Shown in pieces: positions 33,445 to 45,311 of a stretch of DNA of 64,000 nt. Position numbers and translations under genes: made by a program. Under the pieces are notes generated by a model. It was not told where the DNA came from. It worked only from the letters and a program-made list of their open reading frames with translations, and searched no databases. This DNA comes from Solen grandis (Eukaryota > Mollusca > Bivalvia > Adapedonta > Solenidae). The stretch covers positions 39,084,024-39,148,023 of the forward strand of contig CM037788.1 in the NCBI GenBank assembly GCA_021229015.1, given 5' to 3'. Position 1 is the stretch's first letter. Each line of letters opens with the position of its first letter.

Positions 33445-34304
33445 CTTATACTCCATGTGATGTGCACACTTACTGTAAGTACATTATTGCCTGAGTCACA
33501 TTCCTTGAACCAGCTGTCTACAAATTTTTTATTTTTTTTTTTAAACAAAAATTGACTTTTTCCATAAGAGTTCAGTGCGAGTATCTGTGCCTCGTACAAT
33601 AATCGTGGGCATTTTGGTTACTTGTGTGAGAGCTTGGGTAGCTATTGTCTCAGAATCAAAAGTTTCTGAGCCCTTGTATGATTTACCATAGCTTAATTTT
33701 GAGGTCATAAAATTAAGACTCAGCTTGTGTACAAGTCGCAAGAGCACTGTGCAGATATCCTGGGATCTTACAATTATAATTTTTTACCGGTGGTGAATCT
33801 GAGAGTCTCGTATGACATTATGAGTTATTAAAAAAGCGTTTTAGCTTATAGGTACCAAATGATTTTTTTGCGCTCTTCTCGTTACAAATGTGTAATTTTC
33901 TGTTTTAGCAATCATACAAGCCTCTATTGTTTTGAGACTACACACGAAAATAATAGAGAACTCATAAAGATTTTTCCATTTAAAGCACCATAATTATACA
34001 ACTTCATTGTTTTTATGGACGTAAGTGCTCTGGTAATCATGTGACTAAGGCATTACTCACTGTAGTACTGGACATCAAGATTGTTTATCGGAATGATGTT
34101 GTTTGTGCTAAATCATGACACCATTAAACAAATATAGCCATAAATTTGCATGTTTTTTGTTTCTTTATTTTCAAATTGCCTATAGTGAGATAAACAGTAC
34201 AGGGAACCTTTCATGTAACTTAGGCTCTGCTCTTTAACATTAGAAAAAAATCCTGGTTTTGCTGTTAACTATCTATCAAAAAGACATGTTTTGACACATT
34301 TGCT
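33445..34304. other. CLASP intron, nothing recognised
   Basis: AT-rich, without recognisable features. Confidence 0.5.
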
Positions 34305-34503
34305 TTAGGAGTAAACCCAGATTAGACAGCTCGTTGAAGGAAGGAGCTGTTTGATCAGGGTCGTTACAGTACTGTAGCTGACAGATTCAACACAGTCTGC
34401 ATGGCATAGAGAATCCATTCTCTTATATACCATTTTAAGTTCTCTAAATTCATATCCATCAAGTCATTAATTTGTATGTGAATATTCATGAAGTAAAAGG
34501 TTA
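34305..34503 (+). repeat. Interspersed repeat G, copy 2
   Basis: AGTAAACCCAGATTAGACAG ... CTGTTTGATCAGGGTC ... ACACAGTCTGCATGGCA ... GTGAATATTCATGAAGTAAA, matching the copy at 28853. Confidence 0.7.
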
Positions 34504-34694
34504 ATGATCTCATACTGGTAAGTATTTTCATGAAAATAATTCTCCTTCTGTAATTCCTGTATGTTGTGGTAACAAGTTGCTACAGGTGGCCTCTACTGGT
34601 AGTTTTAGCCATTGGGACCTGGTATTGTCCTTAATTTTAAGATCTGTAAAAACTAAATATGTCAGTCTAGGGCATGTCCAGTTTTCCTTACACA

Positions 34695-34936
34695 TTAACA
34701 CTTTCCCTCATATAGACTCATTTTGACGCCCTCAGTAGGTATCACATAAAGCCTGATCTGCAGAAAACCACAGTTAAACCTTACCAAATTTAATTACAAA
34801 ATACTCATTTCCAGACCACTGAGGAGCAGCGAACAGCATAAAACCTTATCAGCCTGCGAGTTAATCGCAGGCTGATCTGGTTTTATGCTGTTCGCATAGG
34901 TTATTTTATGGTGTCCTCTATGAGTGAAAGGGTTAA
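34695..34936 (+). mobile_element. Palindromic MITE, family F copy 2
   Basis: Inverted ends TTAACACTTTCCCTCAT / ATGAGTGAAAGGGTTAA and the internal hairpin CGAACAGCATAAAACC ... GGTTTTATGCTGTTCG. The apex here reads GTTAATC instead of GTTACTC. Confidence 0.85.
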
Positions 34937-36308
34937 ACATTGAAAATCAACATAATATTTTGTTTGAATAATTGATTTTTTTTAGTTTCTGTACTTCAAG
35001 CTAATGTGTTTGAATATAAATTATATATGTAATATACATTGAAAGCAAAGGATTCTTTCTAGATGCTTAATATCTCAAACACATTATGAATTGGATACTT
35101 ATCTGCCTAACTTTTTCTTCCTCTCTTCCTCTTTTGACTGGTTATAGTTGTTGACTCCTTCAGCTCTGTGGGTTAGAGTTATGGTCCTCCAGCTAGCTTG
35201 TTCTTCTAAGTGGGGGGGGGGGGGGGCTTGTGCAAAGACTTATTTAAGCATGTAACAAAGGTAAAGTGTAACTTTCAATAGGACATTACATAATCATGTT
35301 ATTTATGAAAATATGTCAAGTAATAAAAAGTACATGTAAAATAGAAATGTTCCTGCAGAAAAGAGCTATATAATGTTATTTTTTTGCTACATTGACTGAA
35401 TTTAAATCACAATTGAAAAGAATTTTGAAAATAAATCAAAACTGAAAAATAATTTCATGTATGAGAGAAATGATAATTTTATAATACGGTTAAATTTTCC
35501 CCTGTGATTTTTCAATACATATTTGTTTCCACTGACTTTTACAGGATTTTCCTATCTCTGTTTATATGTCTTTGACTGGGAGTGATTAGCAGGACATAGC
35601 CACTGTCATATTGCTGGTCAATTCCTAAACAGCAGCTGTATATTGGGGACTTAGATTGTGATGTGGATCCCACTGTCTACTCTATGCATAAAATCTTTAG
35701 TACACAATAAACATGCATTGTTCTGATCAATATGATACATTCATGTCCCAGAGCGGCCTGTCTCAATATCCACATCAAATCATGGGAGTGTCCTTGGCCA
35801 ACTTATAACAGACATGTACCAGTTTCAGGCACTGTGAAACATTCACCACCTAGCTTGTGAATTGCTTCTAAGTTCTAGGCTTATTTATAAAGCATAATGA
35901 GGTGCCATAATGGTCTTGATTATTAAGTTTCAGATTTCATAGATTTGTTAAACGTAACTTTGGACTTTGTTCTATAATTCATACTTTTTTTAGAGTCAGA
36001 GTAAAGATCATGTACTGTTGATATAGTGGGTATAGGTCACTGTAGTTAGTAGCTCTTGCTGAATCTGCAGAGGTATGATGATACTGTATGCATGGCCAGA
36101 AACAACAAGGAGGACTTGGTACAATTCTCAGGAGCTTGATTCACAGTTGAATACTTGACAGAAAAAAAGAGTAAAAATACCTTTTATATAATGATATATT
36201 ATAATGTGTTTTTTTATCCTTCTGCTCTACTTCACTAAACTTTTAGACATGTTAAGTGTTATAGCTGCTGCTGCTGCTGATGTTGATGAATGTGCATCTG
36301 TGTTCCAG
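34937..36308. other. CLASP intron, nothing recognised
   Basis: Contains a 14-base G run near 35213-35226. No gene or clear repeat is seen. Confidence 0.5.
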
Positions 36309-36387
36309 GTGTCACTTAATGGGTTGGAGATCCTGTGTCTGATGATAGACCGCATGGGGGAGGAGTTTAAGCCACATATAACAACAG
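36309..36387 (+). CDS. CLASP: CLASP exon, TOG1
   Basis: 79 nt, phase 0 in and phase 1 out; acceptor TGTTCCAG at 36308, donor GTAACA at 36388. Encodes VSLNGLEILCLMIDRMGEEF and KPHITT, equivalent to the second TOG1 helix pair of CLASP. The donor region (ACAACAG|GTAACAATGTCAC) closely resembles the 41-bp unit amplified 300 bp downstream. Confidence 0.9.
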
Positions 36388-36593
36388 GTAACAATGTCAC
36401 TACATAGCCCTATGTCACTAAGTTTTATGTACCATAACACCTTATACTGCTACGTCAAATTCTCGCTTCTGATTGGTCAATAAGCTGTGTATATAACGTC
36501 ATGTACACTGAGTATATGTTTACAACGCTTTTAAGTATTTATTGACGCAGAAATTGGATTTAACTTGGAGTAACTGTATAATAAATTCGTTAC

Positions 36594-36687
36594 ACAGTTT
36601 CCTGACAGGGTACATGACTATTTATTCCCGGCTGAGAAAAATCATGTCATCCGCGTCGCTTAATCATGTACCCTGTCAAGAAACTGT
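36594..36687. repeat. Inverted repeat, 24-bp arms
   Basis: ACAGTTTCCTGACAGGGTAC ATGA (36594-36617) and its complement (36664-36687, one mismatch) flank a 46-nt spacer. It lies directly upstream of the 41-bp array, and TATAACGTCATGTACACTGA nearby adds a related word. Possibly a fragment of a MITE. Confidence 0.8.
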
Positions 36688-36696
36688 ATCTAATAA

Positions 36697-37745
36697 TATA
36701 CTGTAAGCCTTATGTCACTACAGGTAACAACAGACCATATACTGTAAGCCTTATGTCACTACAGGTAACAACAGACCATATACTGTAAGCCTTATGTCAC
36801 TACAGGTAACAACAGACCATATACTGTAAGCCCTATGTCACTACAGGTAACAACAGACCATATACTGTAAGCCTTATGTCACCACAGGTAACAACAGACC
36901 ATATACTGTAAGCCCTATGTCACTACAGATGACTACAGACCATATACTGTAAGCCCTATGTCACTACAGGTAACAACAGACCATATACTGTAAGCCTTAT
37001 GTCACTACAGGTAACAACAGACCATATACTGTAAGCCTTATGTCACTACAGGTAACAACAGACCATATACTGTAAGCCTTATGTCACTACAGGTAACAAC
37101 AGACCATATACTGTAAGCCCTATGTCACTACAGGTAACAACAGACCATATACTGTAAGCCTTATGTCACTACAGGTAACAACAGACCATATACTGTAAGC
37201 CCTATGTCACTACAGGTAACAACAGACCATATACTGTAAGCCTTATGTCACTACAGGTAACAACAGACCATATACTGTAAGCCTTATGTCACTACAGGTA
37301 ACAACAGACCATATACTGTAAGCCCTATGTCACTACAGGTAACAACAGACCATATACTGTAAGCCTTATGTCACTACAGGTAACAACAGTCCATATACTG
37401 TAAGCCCTATGTCACTACAGGTAACAACAGACCATATACTGTAAGCCTTATGTCACTACAGGTAACAACAGACCATATACTGTAAGCCTTATGTCACTAC
37501 AGGTAACAACAGACCATATACTGTAAGCCCTATGTCACTACAGGTAACAACAGACCATATACTGTAAGCCTTATGTCACTACAGGTAACAACAGTCCATA
37601 TACTGTAAGCCTTATGTCACTACATACTGTAAGCCTTATGTCACTACAGGTAACAACAGACCATATACTGTAAGCCCTATGTCACTACAGGTAACAACAG
37701 ACCATATACTGTAAGCCTTATGTCACTACAGGTAACAACAGATGA
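36697..37745 (+). repeat. 41-bp tandem array (about 25 units) containing splice-like sequences
   Basis: The unit is ACTGTAAGCCTTATGTCACT followed by ACAGGTAACAACAGACCATAT. Units differ mainly at one position (CCTTATG versus CCCTATG). One has ACAGATGACT in place of ACAGGTAACA near 36925, and one is shortened to 25 bp near 37605-37630. Each unit carries CAG|GTAACA, a fair 5' splice site, preceded by a TAYAG acceptor-like end. The array ends 41 bp before the acceptor of the next CLASP exon (37787). Confidence 0.95.
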
Positions 37746-37786
37746 GTACAAATGTGTACAGATGGTATGTTGTTTGTTTGTTTCAG

Positions 37787-37830
37787 TGCTGACTGGATGT
37801 ATTGACAGACTAGGGGACTCAAAGGAGCAG
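37787..37830 (+). CDS. CLASP: CLASP exon, TOG1
   Basis: 44 nt; completes the split Val codon from 36387 and ends in phase 0; acceptor GTTTCAG at 37786, donor GTAGGA at 37831. Encodes VLTGCIDRLGDSKEQ, equivalent to the VLPSLIDRLGDAKDS block. Confidence 0.9.
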
Positions 37831-37912
37831 GTAGGAAAAAGTGGCTTGTTTAATTTTCAATCCTATAGTTATATGTCATGGTAACTCACAACAGGGGAAC
37901 ACTCTGTTTAAG

Positions 37913-38036
37913 CGGCAGGAAAGCTCAGTCAGTAGAGCATTCGCCCTATATGTGAAAGGCCCTTGGTTTGAGTTCCGGTCAGGCTGCATATTTTTCTCAC
38001 CCTGTGACACCTGCAAATCTTTACCCCTGCAAATAT
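37913..38036 (+). mobile_element. tRNA-derived SINE head (family 3)
   Basis: A tRNA-like stretch with an A box (AGCTCAGTCAGTAGAGCA) and a B box (GGTTTGAGTTCCGG), then AGGCTGCATATTTTTCTCAC and CCTGTGACA. It cannot form a proper acceptor stem, so it is SINE rather than tRNA. Confidence 0.6.
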
Positions 38037-38189
38037 AGTATGGTAGTATGGGGGTATGAATGAATTGCCCCATCAGACTGTCCATAGAACCAGCTCACCT
38101 CCTCTTGAACAGTTTGATTGGCTTCAAGGAAGCTTTGCACACAGGTGATACTCTCCAGATTATTTCCATCCAATATTTCTAACCTAACG

Positions 38190-38384
38190 GCCCTCTTGTC
38201 CAGTAATAACATACATGACTGCTGATATGAAGGTCGTGGGTTCGAAATCCGTTGAGAGGCGATGGTTTTTTCATGGCCTTGGCAAACGCAAAGTATTAGT
38301 CCAAACCAGGAACTGTCTAGAGGAATTAGTGTTCTTGTTCTATATTGTTTGCTAAACAATGTAAAAATAAATAAGTTGATAATA
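38190..38384 (+). mobile_element. tRNA-headed SINE (family 2) copy 2
   Basis: The B box GGTTCGAAATCC lies at about 38239. Then TTTTTTCATGGCCTTGGCAA, AACCAGGAACTGTCTAGAGG and an AAAAATAAATAAG tail follow in the order of the copy at 13087. Confidence 0.75.
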
Positions 38385-39378
38385 AGATAATGGTTAGGCT
38401 GTCCATCCCTATACCCCACATAAAAATTTGGGGAGGGGGGATATTGGTATATAATTATATTGGAGTGAGCCCTCGATCAGTCTGTCTGATTGATAATTTG
38501 TGAATGGGTCGACAGATAAAAATGAAGGCCAAGTTTGACTTTAGGCAAAATATGTAATTTTTTGGCACAGTTATGGCCACTTTTCAACTACAAATTTGCT
38601 AAAAGGACTTAGTCCGATTGATAAGGCTTCATTTCCATGTCAAAGTGCTTGGTGGCATATTATCATCTTTGAAAAGTACCTTCCTCTGTCGTAAAACTTA
38701 TTTTTGCAACATCTAGTTGCATACAAATCCAGTGAAAAACTATTTGTGTGAGCAACTTGCCTCAGGTGGTGATATGGTTTTATGTTTGTTATACTCCTGC
38801 ATCATAAAGTTGGGAGTTATACAGGAAATGTACACGTTAAAAAAGGTGAACTGTTGAGTTAAATCAGAGAAGCAGGAGTATTCACCACATTCTTTTATAG
38901 CTCCAGTTGAGTTGCAGTATATCATGCTATGATAGTGAATCTTATATACTGTTATAGGTAAGTGTTCATGTACTGTTTTGTTGTGTTGTTTTTCGGACAG
39001 GAACTCTTTCCCTTCTTTGTGGTCACCGATGATAATGAAAATTCTCAGATTATCCTTTTTACAATCTTAAACTTCAGATTTACAGGAGAGACACTTGGTT
39101 ATCACCTCCTTAGCATCTCTCCACAAACACAACAACCACTCCACAGAAACATACCCCAAACAAGTGATTTTAGAGCCTTGCCCTTTTTTCCAAATTGCTT
39201 AAAAATAAGATGTTGTTTGATGAAGACTTTCCTGCTGTAGTTTATGAAATATGACATTTTTAAAAACTCATTAGCAAATTAACCAGGTAAAGGAGGCATG
39301 TGTCTTAAGTTATCATTGAAGAAATGTATAGTAATAGCACTGTGTGGAAATTCTACTGAAACTGCTTTGTTGTTTCAG

Positions 39379-39438
39379 GTTCGAGACCAGGCCCAGCAGC
39401 TGCTGCTGAAGTTGATGATGCCAGCTTCCTCTCCACAA
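39379..39438 (+). CDS. CLASP: CLASP exon, TOG1
   Basis: 60 nt, phase 0 both ends; acceptor TGTTTCAG at 39378, donor GTAAGA at 39439. Encodes VRDQAQQLLLKLMMPASSPQ, equivalent to the VREQDQTLLLKIM block of vertebrate CLASP TOG1. Confidence 0.92.
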
Positions 39439-40836
39439 GTAAGATTGAGTACAGTAATTAGGTTCACGACGTAAGCTTTCAAAGTGCATGTTGAACCGTG
39501 GTTTATTTACCTGTGAGTCATGAGTGATTGACTTAAAAATCTGAATTTGACACAGTTCCAGTTTTAACGCTAAAACGTTATGCACCTCCTTTCCCATTCG
39601 TGACTAGATCAACTTGTAACAAATTGTTTGTTTGTTTGTTGGGTGTACCGTCCCACTGACAGTATTTCAGACATTCTGAGATGAATAGTATCAAAGAAAA
39701 CCATGTGTCTTTTTGTGTAAACTAGATCAACCATTGACTACCTGTTATCTCAGTGCAGTCATTGAGTAAGTTAATTTGTATGCAGTTGTGAACATTGGAA
39801 AGAACCTTAAAAAGAAGAAAAAAATCTCCTTTGAATGATTCACTGAATTCTGAAAACGAAACGTAAATGACTCATTGTGGCATAAAATTAATGTAGATTA
39901 TCACCTGTGGAAACACATTTCTATAGTGTTCAATTATTTTTTTTTGTCTGTATTTAGGCAGTTTCTTGGTATTCATGTCCATAAAACATGAGGATCAAGC
40001 TTTATCATATTAGATCACTTAAAGAATTTTCAAGGAATGTTAGAATTTATATCATGGCAACTGATCATTCAAAAGTGGTTATTCACATAATAAAATCTGA
40101 ATTAACATGATGACTTAAACTAGAGGGTTAATGACGACTTAAGCTAGAGGGTTATGTTTCTCAAGTAGACTTGGACATAACAGTTTTGACACGCCATGTC
40201 AAATATAGAATCATGTGGATTGTTCTTTCTCATTATTACTTTTGCAATACATAATGCTTGACAAAAAGTATCAATCTTTTTTGTATTGTTTTTGAGTTCT
40301 GGCCATATAGGGTGGTCACCTTTAGTGATTGCTGAGAAGAAAAAGGCATTACCTAGTTCTATAATGAAAGTATCTCTCCTTGAAAAATTGCCCTAATTTG
40401 AATCAGAATTATTACATTATTTGTTTTTCTGTGTTGGACTTACCTTTTGATAGGCAAGTTTTTGTTGTTGACATTTTAAGATTGGCTATAAATAATGCAA
40501 TACAATCATGTAACTTATATTGACCTCAATGGGGCCCCATTTGCCTGAGACTGGCTGCTATTTAATTGAGAGCCTGTTGAAATCTGCTGGTTTTGATACG
40601 AAGCTCTCCTTTTCTGCTTTTGTGGAATAAATATTGAATAAGATCATGTATGCTATAGTGAGGAGGATGATGATATATATACGCATGATCCTTTGTTGAG
40701 AATCCTCTATTGGAATCCAAGGCAGCCTTAACTAACACCCCAAAAGCTTGGTTGGTCTGTTCCTTGATTGTCTTGAGTTGATATCTTACTGTCCTGAAGG
40801 TGTTTGTACCACATGTACCTTTACATTTAAGCCTTT
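39439..40836. other. CLASP intron, nothing recognised
   Basis: No supported feature; a GACTTAA.CTAGAGGGTTA duplication of about 26 bp lies at 40110-40160. Confidence 0.5.
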
Positions 40837-40837
40837 T

Positions 40838-41090
40838 TAGTCTCCTACCAGTGTTTACACCGGAAGGGACTATAGGTTTGCCCTCTGTCTGTCTGTCCAG
40901 ATGTCCGGAAATCTGGATCCCTCAATAACTTAAAACTGTTTAAGATAATATTATAAAACTTGGTATATAAATAGATGGCAGCATAGAGGTTCTGGACGTC
41001 ACTTTGTTTTTTTCTGGTTGCTATGGTAACAAATTATGCACCCCACCGGTAGGGGACTCATGTTTTGTATGCAGCACCAGTCACTTGTTT
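40838..41090 (+). mobile_element. Helentron-like element, family B copy 2 (short)
   Basis: Starts TAGTCTCCTACCAGTGTTTA with the hairpin partner CACCGGAAGGGACTA, then the tract CTGTCTGTCTGTCC and a single degenerate module. It ends CCGGTAGGGGACTCATG and GCAGCACCAGTCACTTGTTT. Confidence 0.75.
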
Positions 41091-41402
41091 CTATGAAGAT
41101 GACTTCATATCATCATTTATTTTGGAAAAAAAATTAATGTTCATTATGATATAATCTTTTAAAAACCCTTGCAAATATTTAGTTCATACTAACATATGCT
41201 GGCTGGCATCTGTGTTGCCATGACACATTTCCGTGTTTTTCAAAAGGACTAGTTAAAAATAAGGCTCAAACTTTGGAAAGATACTTGTCTGACCGGCCAC
41301 TATGCATGGAAATGTATGGGAACTGAAGATAACTGACAATGCATTTAAGTAGTTAATTAAAATTGGCCTAAAATCGGTACAGGTGTGAAACTAAAGTGTT
41401 TT

Positions 41403-41541
41403 TTGTGTCACCTGCTGTAAGCAGAGGGGACAAATAGGAATCACTCTTCCCTCATCTGTCAGTCCATCTGTCTGTCTGTCCATCACATTTTTTCTGTCGC
41501 GCTTCAGCAGTAGACTCATATGTTCCAAAGAGCACTCTAGT
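41403..41541 (+). mobile_element. Helentron-like element, family C copy 3
   Basis: GTCACCTGCTGTAAGCAGAG, then a CTGT tract and TTCCAAAGAGCACTCTAG. The 3' end has decayed from the CTCTTGTT consensus. Confidence 0.65.
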
Positions 41542-42079
41542 TTTTTTCACAACTAGGAGAATGAGAGCGAAATTCAATTGATGGTTTGGTGTATAACTGT
41601 TAGCACATCCGCATTCTAGGTTTGTACTTTACTGGACATACACGAGTTGTGTGGGGTGTTTATGGAATCTGCTTGTCCATTTCATCCATCTATCTGTCTG
41701 TGGGTGCAATCTTGACTTTACTTAATCTCCAAACCCTTGGGTAGAATTAGATAATGCAATAGAATACAGTAGATTTTGGTCAAAGCAACACATTGGGTAC
41801 CTTTGATTGGAATGATTTTATCACTGAGTATGGCCTTTTGTTTATGTTGCGGTAATGAATAACTTGAAAACTAACACAGGAATTTACTTGATACTTAAAA
41901 AAATAGGTAGCTGGTAAGTAGTCAAAATTATTATTATAGCCAAAATTCATGATACAAACTTCTAGATTGCTGATGCAGGCTATCCAGCATTCCTAGTTTA
42001 TCCAAGTTTTTCCCAGTTTAGAGTATAAAGCAAAAGTTACTTAGATTGGAAGTCTGAGGTTTTTAGCTATTCACTTAAT

Positions 42080-42315
42080 CCTTAACTTCATATAGACCCG
42101 TTTTGGCAAAGGAGCAGACCCAGATCAGACAGCTCCCTCCTGATCAGGTCTTCTCTGTTTGCTCTTACAATATTGTTGCTAAGATTTTACATGAGCTGGC
42201 TGGCTGCACAGCAAAGAAAACACCCATTGTTTCTTATACCATTTAAAAGTCCAGTTAATTGATATTCATCAGGGCATAAATTTGTACACGAGTATTTATG
42301 AGGTAAAGCATTAAG
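42080..42315 (+). repeat. Interspersed repeat G, copy 3
   Basis: CCTTAACTTCATATAGACCC ... GAGCAGACCCAGATCAGACA ... GAGTATTTATGAGGTAAAGC ATTAAG; the inverted CTTAA/TTAAG ends are best seen here. A (CA)n simple repeat follows at about 42384-42424. Confidence 0.75.
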
Positions 42316-42787
42316 TTTCATTTTGATCTTCCCCATAATATGAAGACTGCTCTAGAAATTTTAGCTCCCTTTGGATCACACATGAACACACACACATACG
42401 CTCACACACACACGCTCACACATTTGTTTATTGAACATCTCTTCAGAGTACTATACTTGTAATTGGAATGCTAACAAATTATTCACAGTTTGTTACAGAA
42501 TATATGTAAGTGAAATATCGCTAATAAGAACTCCTCATAGAAACACTGTTTTTATTAGCATGTCTGAAGATTGGTATATTCTTTAATGGATTGTTTATTC
42601 TCCTATCATTCTTTCATTCCTTATTTTTCTTTGGACTGACAAAAAGATGATTCTACTGGCGTAATGACTGTAAAAACACTTTTCCCCCTGCAATGTTTCT
42701 TTAGCAAACACACCTTCGAAATATTTTGCCTGGCAAACACCACTTATGAATATCTTGCCATAAAATTTGCCTGTTTGTAATAATGGC

Positions 42788-43029
42788 ATAACTCTTTCCC
42801 TCATATAGACTCATTTTGATGCATTCAATAGGTACCACATAAAGCCTGATCTGTAGAAAACCACAGTTAAACCTTACCAAATTTAATTATAAAATCCTCA
42901 TTACCAGACCACTGAGGAGCAGCGAACAGCATAAAACCTGATCAGCCTGCGAGTTACTCGCAGGCTGATCTGGTTTTATGTTGTTCGCATAGGTCTTTTC
43001 ATGGTTTCCTCTATGAGGGAAAGGGTTAA
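42788..43029 (+). mobile_element. Palindromic MITE, family F copy 3
   Basis: ATAACTCTTTCCCTCATATA ... GATCAGCCTGCGAGTTACTC GCAGGCTGATC ... TATGAGGGAAAGGGTTAAG. The hairpin core is almost perfect over about 30 bp per arm. Confidence 0.85.
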
Positions 43030-43523
43030 GATGATAATTACTGATGAACTTTGGCCCAAATTGTCTGATTAGTGAGTCCACAATCAGCACTCTTCTGTTA
43101 GATTTTCAATTTTTAACAGGTGGCTGTTTTATTAGAACCCATGACCTTTAATTTTATAGTGTGTGTGTGTAAACATGCATATGCACACACCGAGCTGTCC
43201 AACATTCAGAATGATATGACAGTCGAGACAAAATTGTTAGTTGATAAATCAAATTTTTAACTCTAGGAAAAGAAGAAGCTGTAAGGGGTATTCCCTGGTT
43301 TAATATCAGTGACGTTATAGCTCTCCGGGAATGTGTTCTGTTCGGTGAACTTTGTTGTCTTCTAACAACTTCTTGTTCAAGACTTTCTCAGGCTCCACTG
43401 TTGTACTAGTACTTAACAAATACTAGCCATGAGAAAGATATGTTGATCATGTAAAAACTTATTTTCAAATTAATGTTTAAAGATGATTTTGTTTGTTGAT
43501 GTATGCTGATGTGTGTGTTACAG

Positions 43524-43615
43524 TATGTATTCGAGAGGATCATGGGAACTTTCACCCACAAACTGTGGCATGTGCGGGAGGGAGCCCTGATCTGCCTCCA
43601 GAACACCATCAATAG
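43524..43615 (+). CDS. CLASP: CLASP exon, TOG1
   Basis: 92 nt, phase 0 in and phase 2 out; acceptor GTTACAG at 43523, donor GTAGGT at 43616. Encodes YVFERIMGTFTHKLWHVREG and ALICLQNTIN, matching the YVWDRMLGGFKHKNFRTREG block of the family. Confidence 0.93.
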
Positions 43616-45032
43616 GTAGGTAACACATTTGTGTTTGTGTCTGTCTTTCCTTTCTAGCAGTCTACAAGTTATCTATGTCTGTGAGAGGTCTTGTCTGACC
43701 TGCCTTAAGCAAGCCTTGGTATCAGTGGTAACACTGCTTTTAACAGTCAGTTTCCATTTCCCTCAGCCAAATACCATTATATTCTACTATTGGGTTAACC
43801 AGTCAAGGAATGCCATCCAAGTGGTAGGAATACACTGTCTTAGGCGATAAGTGCTGCCAGTACTGTGTTGATAGCTGACCAGTGCTAGGCATCTCATAGG
43901 TCAGTGTATCATATATACTATCTAGAAACATTAAAAAACTAGATGTTAGACCTGCCTAGGTGTCATTATTGTAGGTTATGTAACACTGAAATGTCTGATA
44001 TGGATATATATTTTGACAATTGCTTAGAGCACAAAACCATATTGGACGAGTGCACTCGGAGTACAATCCTGTTTACCCCTGTTTGATCAATCATTTGGTT
44101 CTTTTCATTTTGTTTTCTTGATTAAAAAAAACTCTCATTATAATGGTATTGTAACTGCAAAGTAAAGATTAAAGCACATGTGACATACATCATTACACTG
44201 CTACATAACTTCCTCAAAAATAGATTAGTAAAGATACACATGTTTATTATACTAGGGATGAAGTTTTCTTTTCAGTTATGATTTATAATTATTTGATGAT
44301 GATTTCATTGAAGCAAAAAAAAAAAAAGAAAATGTGGATTATAATTTGTTGAAAACAAAATGCACACAGCACCTCAACAACAACAACAACAAAAAAACAT
44401 TGATGGTTTGGTGAATAATCTGAGTGCTTGTTTTTGTTTCTATTGTTCATCATTATTGGGCATCAGTACAGTGCCTCTAGTCCCTTGCCTGAATTAAAGC
44501 AGTAGGTAACACTGCCACCCCATCATTTGCTTACCTGCTTTAGCACTAGGGGAGTAACCAACCACCATATAACCTTATATTGGTATTGCACTTGCCACGA
44601 CAGCACGTAGTTGACGTGAAACAGTCAAATCGACATTGATCAGCGATGGTATGAGAAACTGTCCATATTTCAACTAACACCCCTTCATAGTCATCCCAGT
44701 CATCTTCTGGGGACACTTGTTTTTGATAGGGGTGGAATTCCATGCATTTGCCTAGACAACTGTGTTCCCATTCTGTCATTGTCACGGTCACTCGGCCATA
44801 GTTTTGGCGCCAGCTTTGTTCTCTGCAGATAAACACTCAGGAGTGACATTCATGAAAGGCACTTCACTGTATTTCTGTCAACAAGTTTTGGTACTTATAG
44901 GAATTCAGTTGATTTTACCTTACATTTGGATCATGGGTTGAGGAAGTACTTCGGAACATCAAGACAGAAATTTCAGGACGCTTTCAGTATTTGATGATTT
45001 CGAGAGAGCTCAGTTTTTATTTGTTTAAACAG
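43616..45032. other. CLASP intron, nothing recognised
   Basis: No gene or identifiable repeat. The - strand frame at 44546-44836 has several cysteines but no recognisable family. Confidence 0.5.
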
Positions 45033-45108
45033 GTACGGGGCCCGCTGCCTGCAGCTATCAAAGATTGTCCCGTCCATTTGCAAGCTTCTTGAGGATCAGA
45101 CTCCCCAG
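45033..45108 (+). CDS. CLASP: CLASP exon, TOG1
   Basis: 76 nt; completes the split Arg codon and ends in phase 0; acceptor TTAAACAG at 45032, donor GTAAGT at 45109. Encodes YGARCLQLSKIVPSICKLLE and DQTPQ, equivalent to the LSKIVPHICNLLGDPNSQ block. Confidence 0.93.
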
Positions 45109-45311
45109 GTAAGTTGGACACACCTTAGGTTTATAACAATTAATCTCTTAAGTTTGATAGGACCTATCATTCTTAAGATACAATTTGGCATCACTTGAAT
45201 TAACATTTATTGAATTTACTCAAATGTGGCATAATTAAATCAAAAGCCCTATACATGTATTTACAGCCTTATCAGACTTTGATTGAGTTGTGTTACACTA
45301 ATTAGCTATAG

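Noticed and set aside
36697..37745. CRISPR-like array of regularly spaced repeats
   Set aside because: The whole 41-bp unit is repeated with no unique spacers, and the setting is an animal intron.
37913..37990. tRNA gene
   Set aside because: Acceptor and anticodon stems do not pair properly; it continues into a SINE-like tail.
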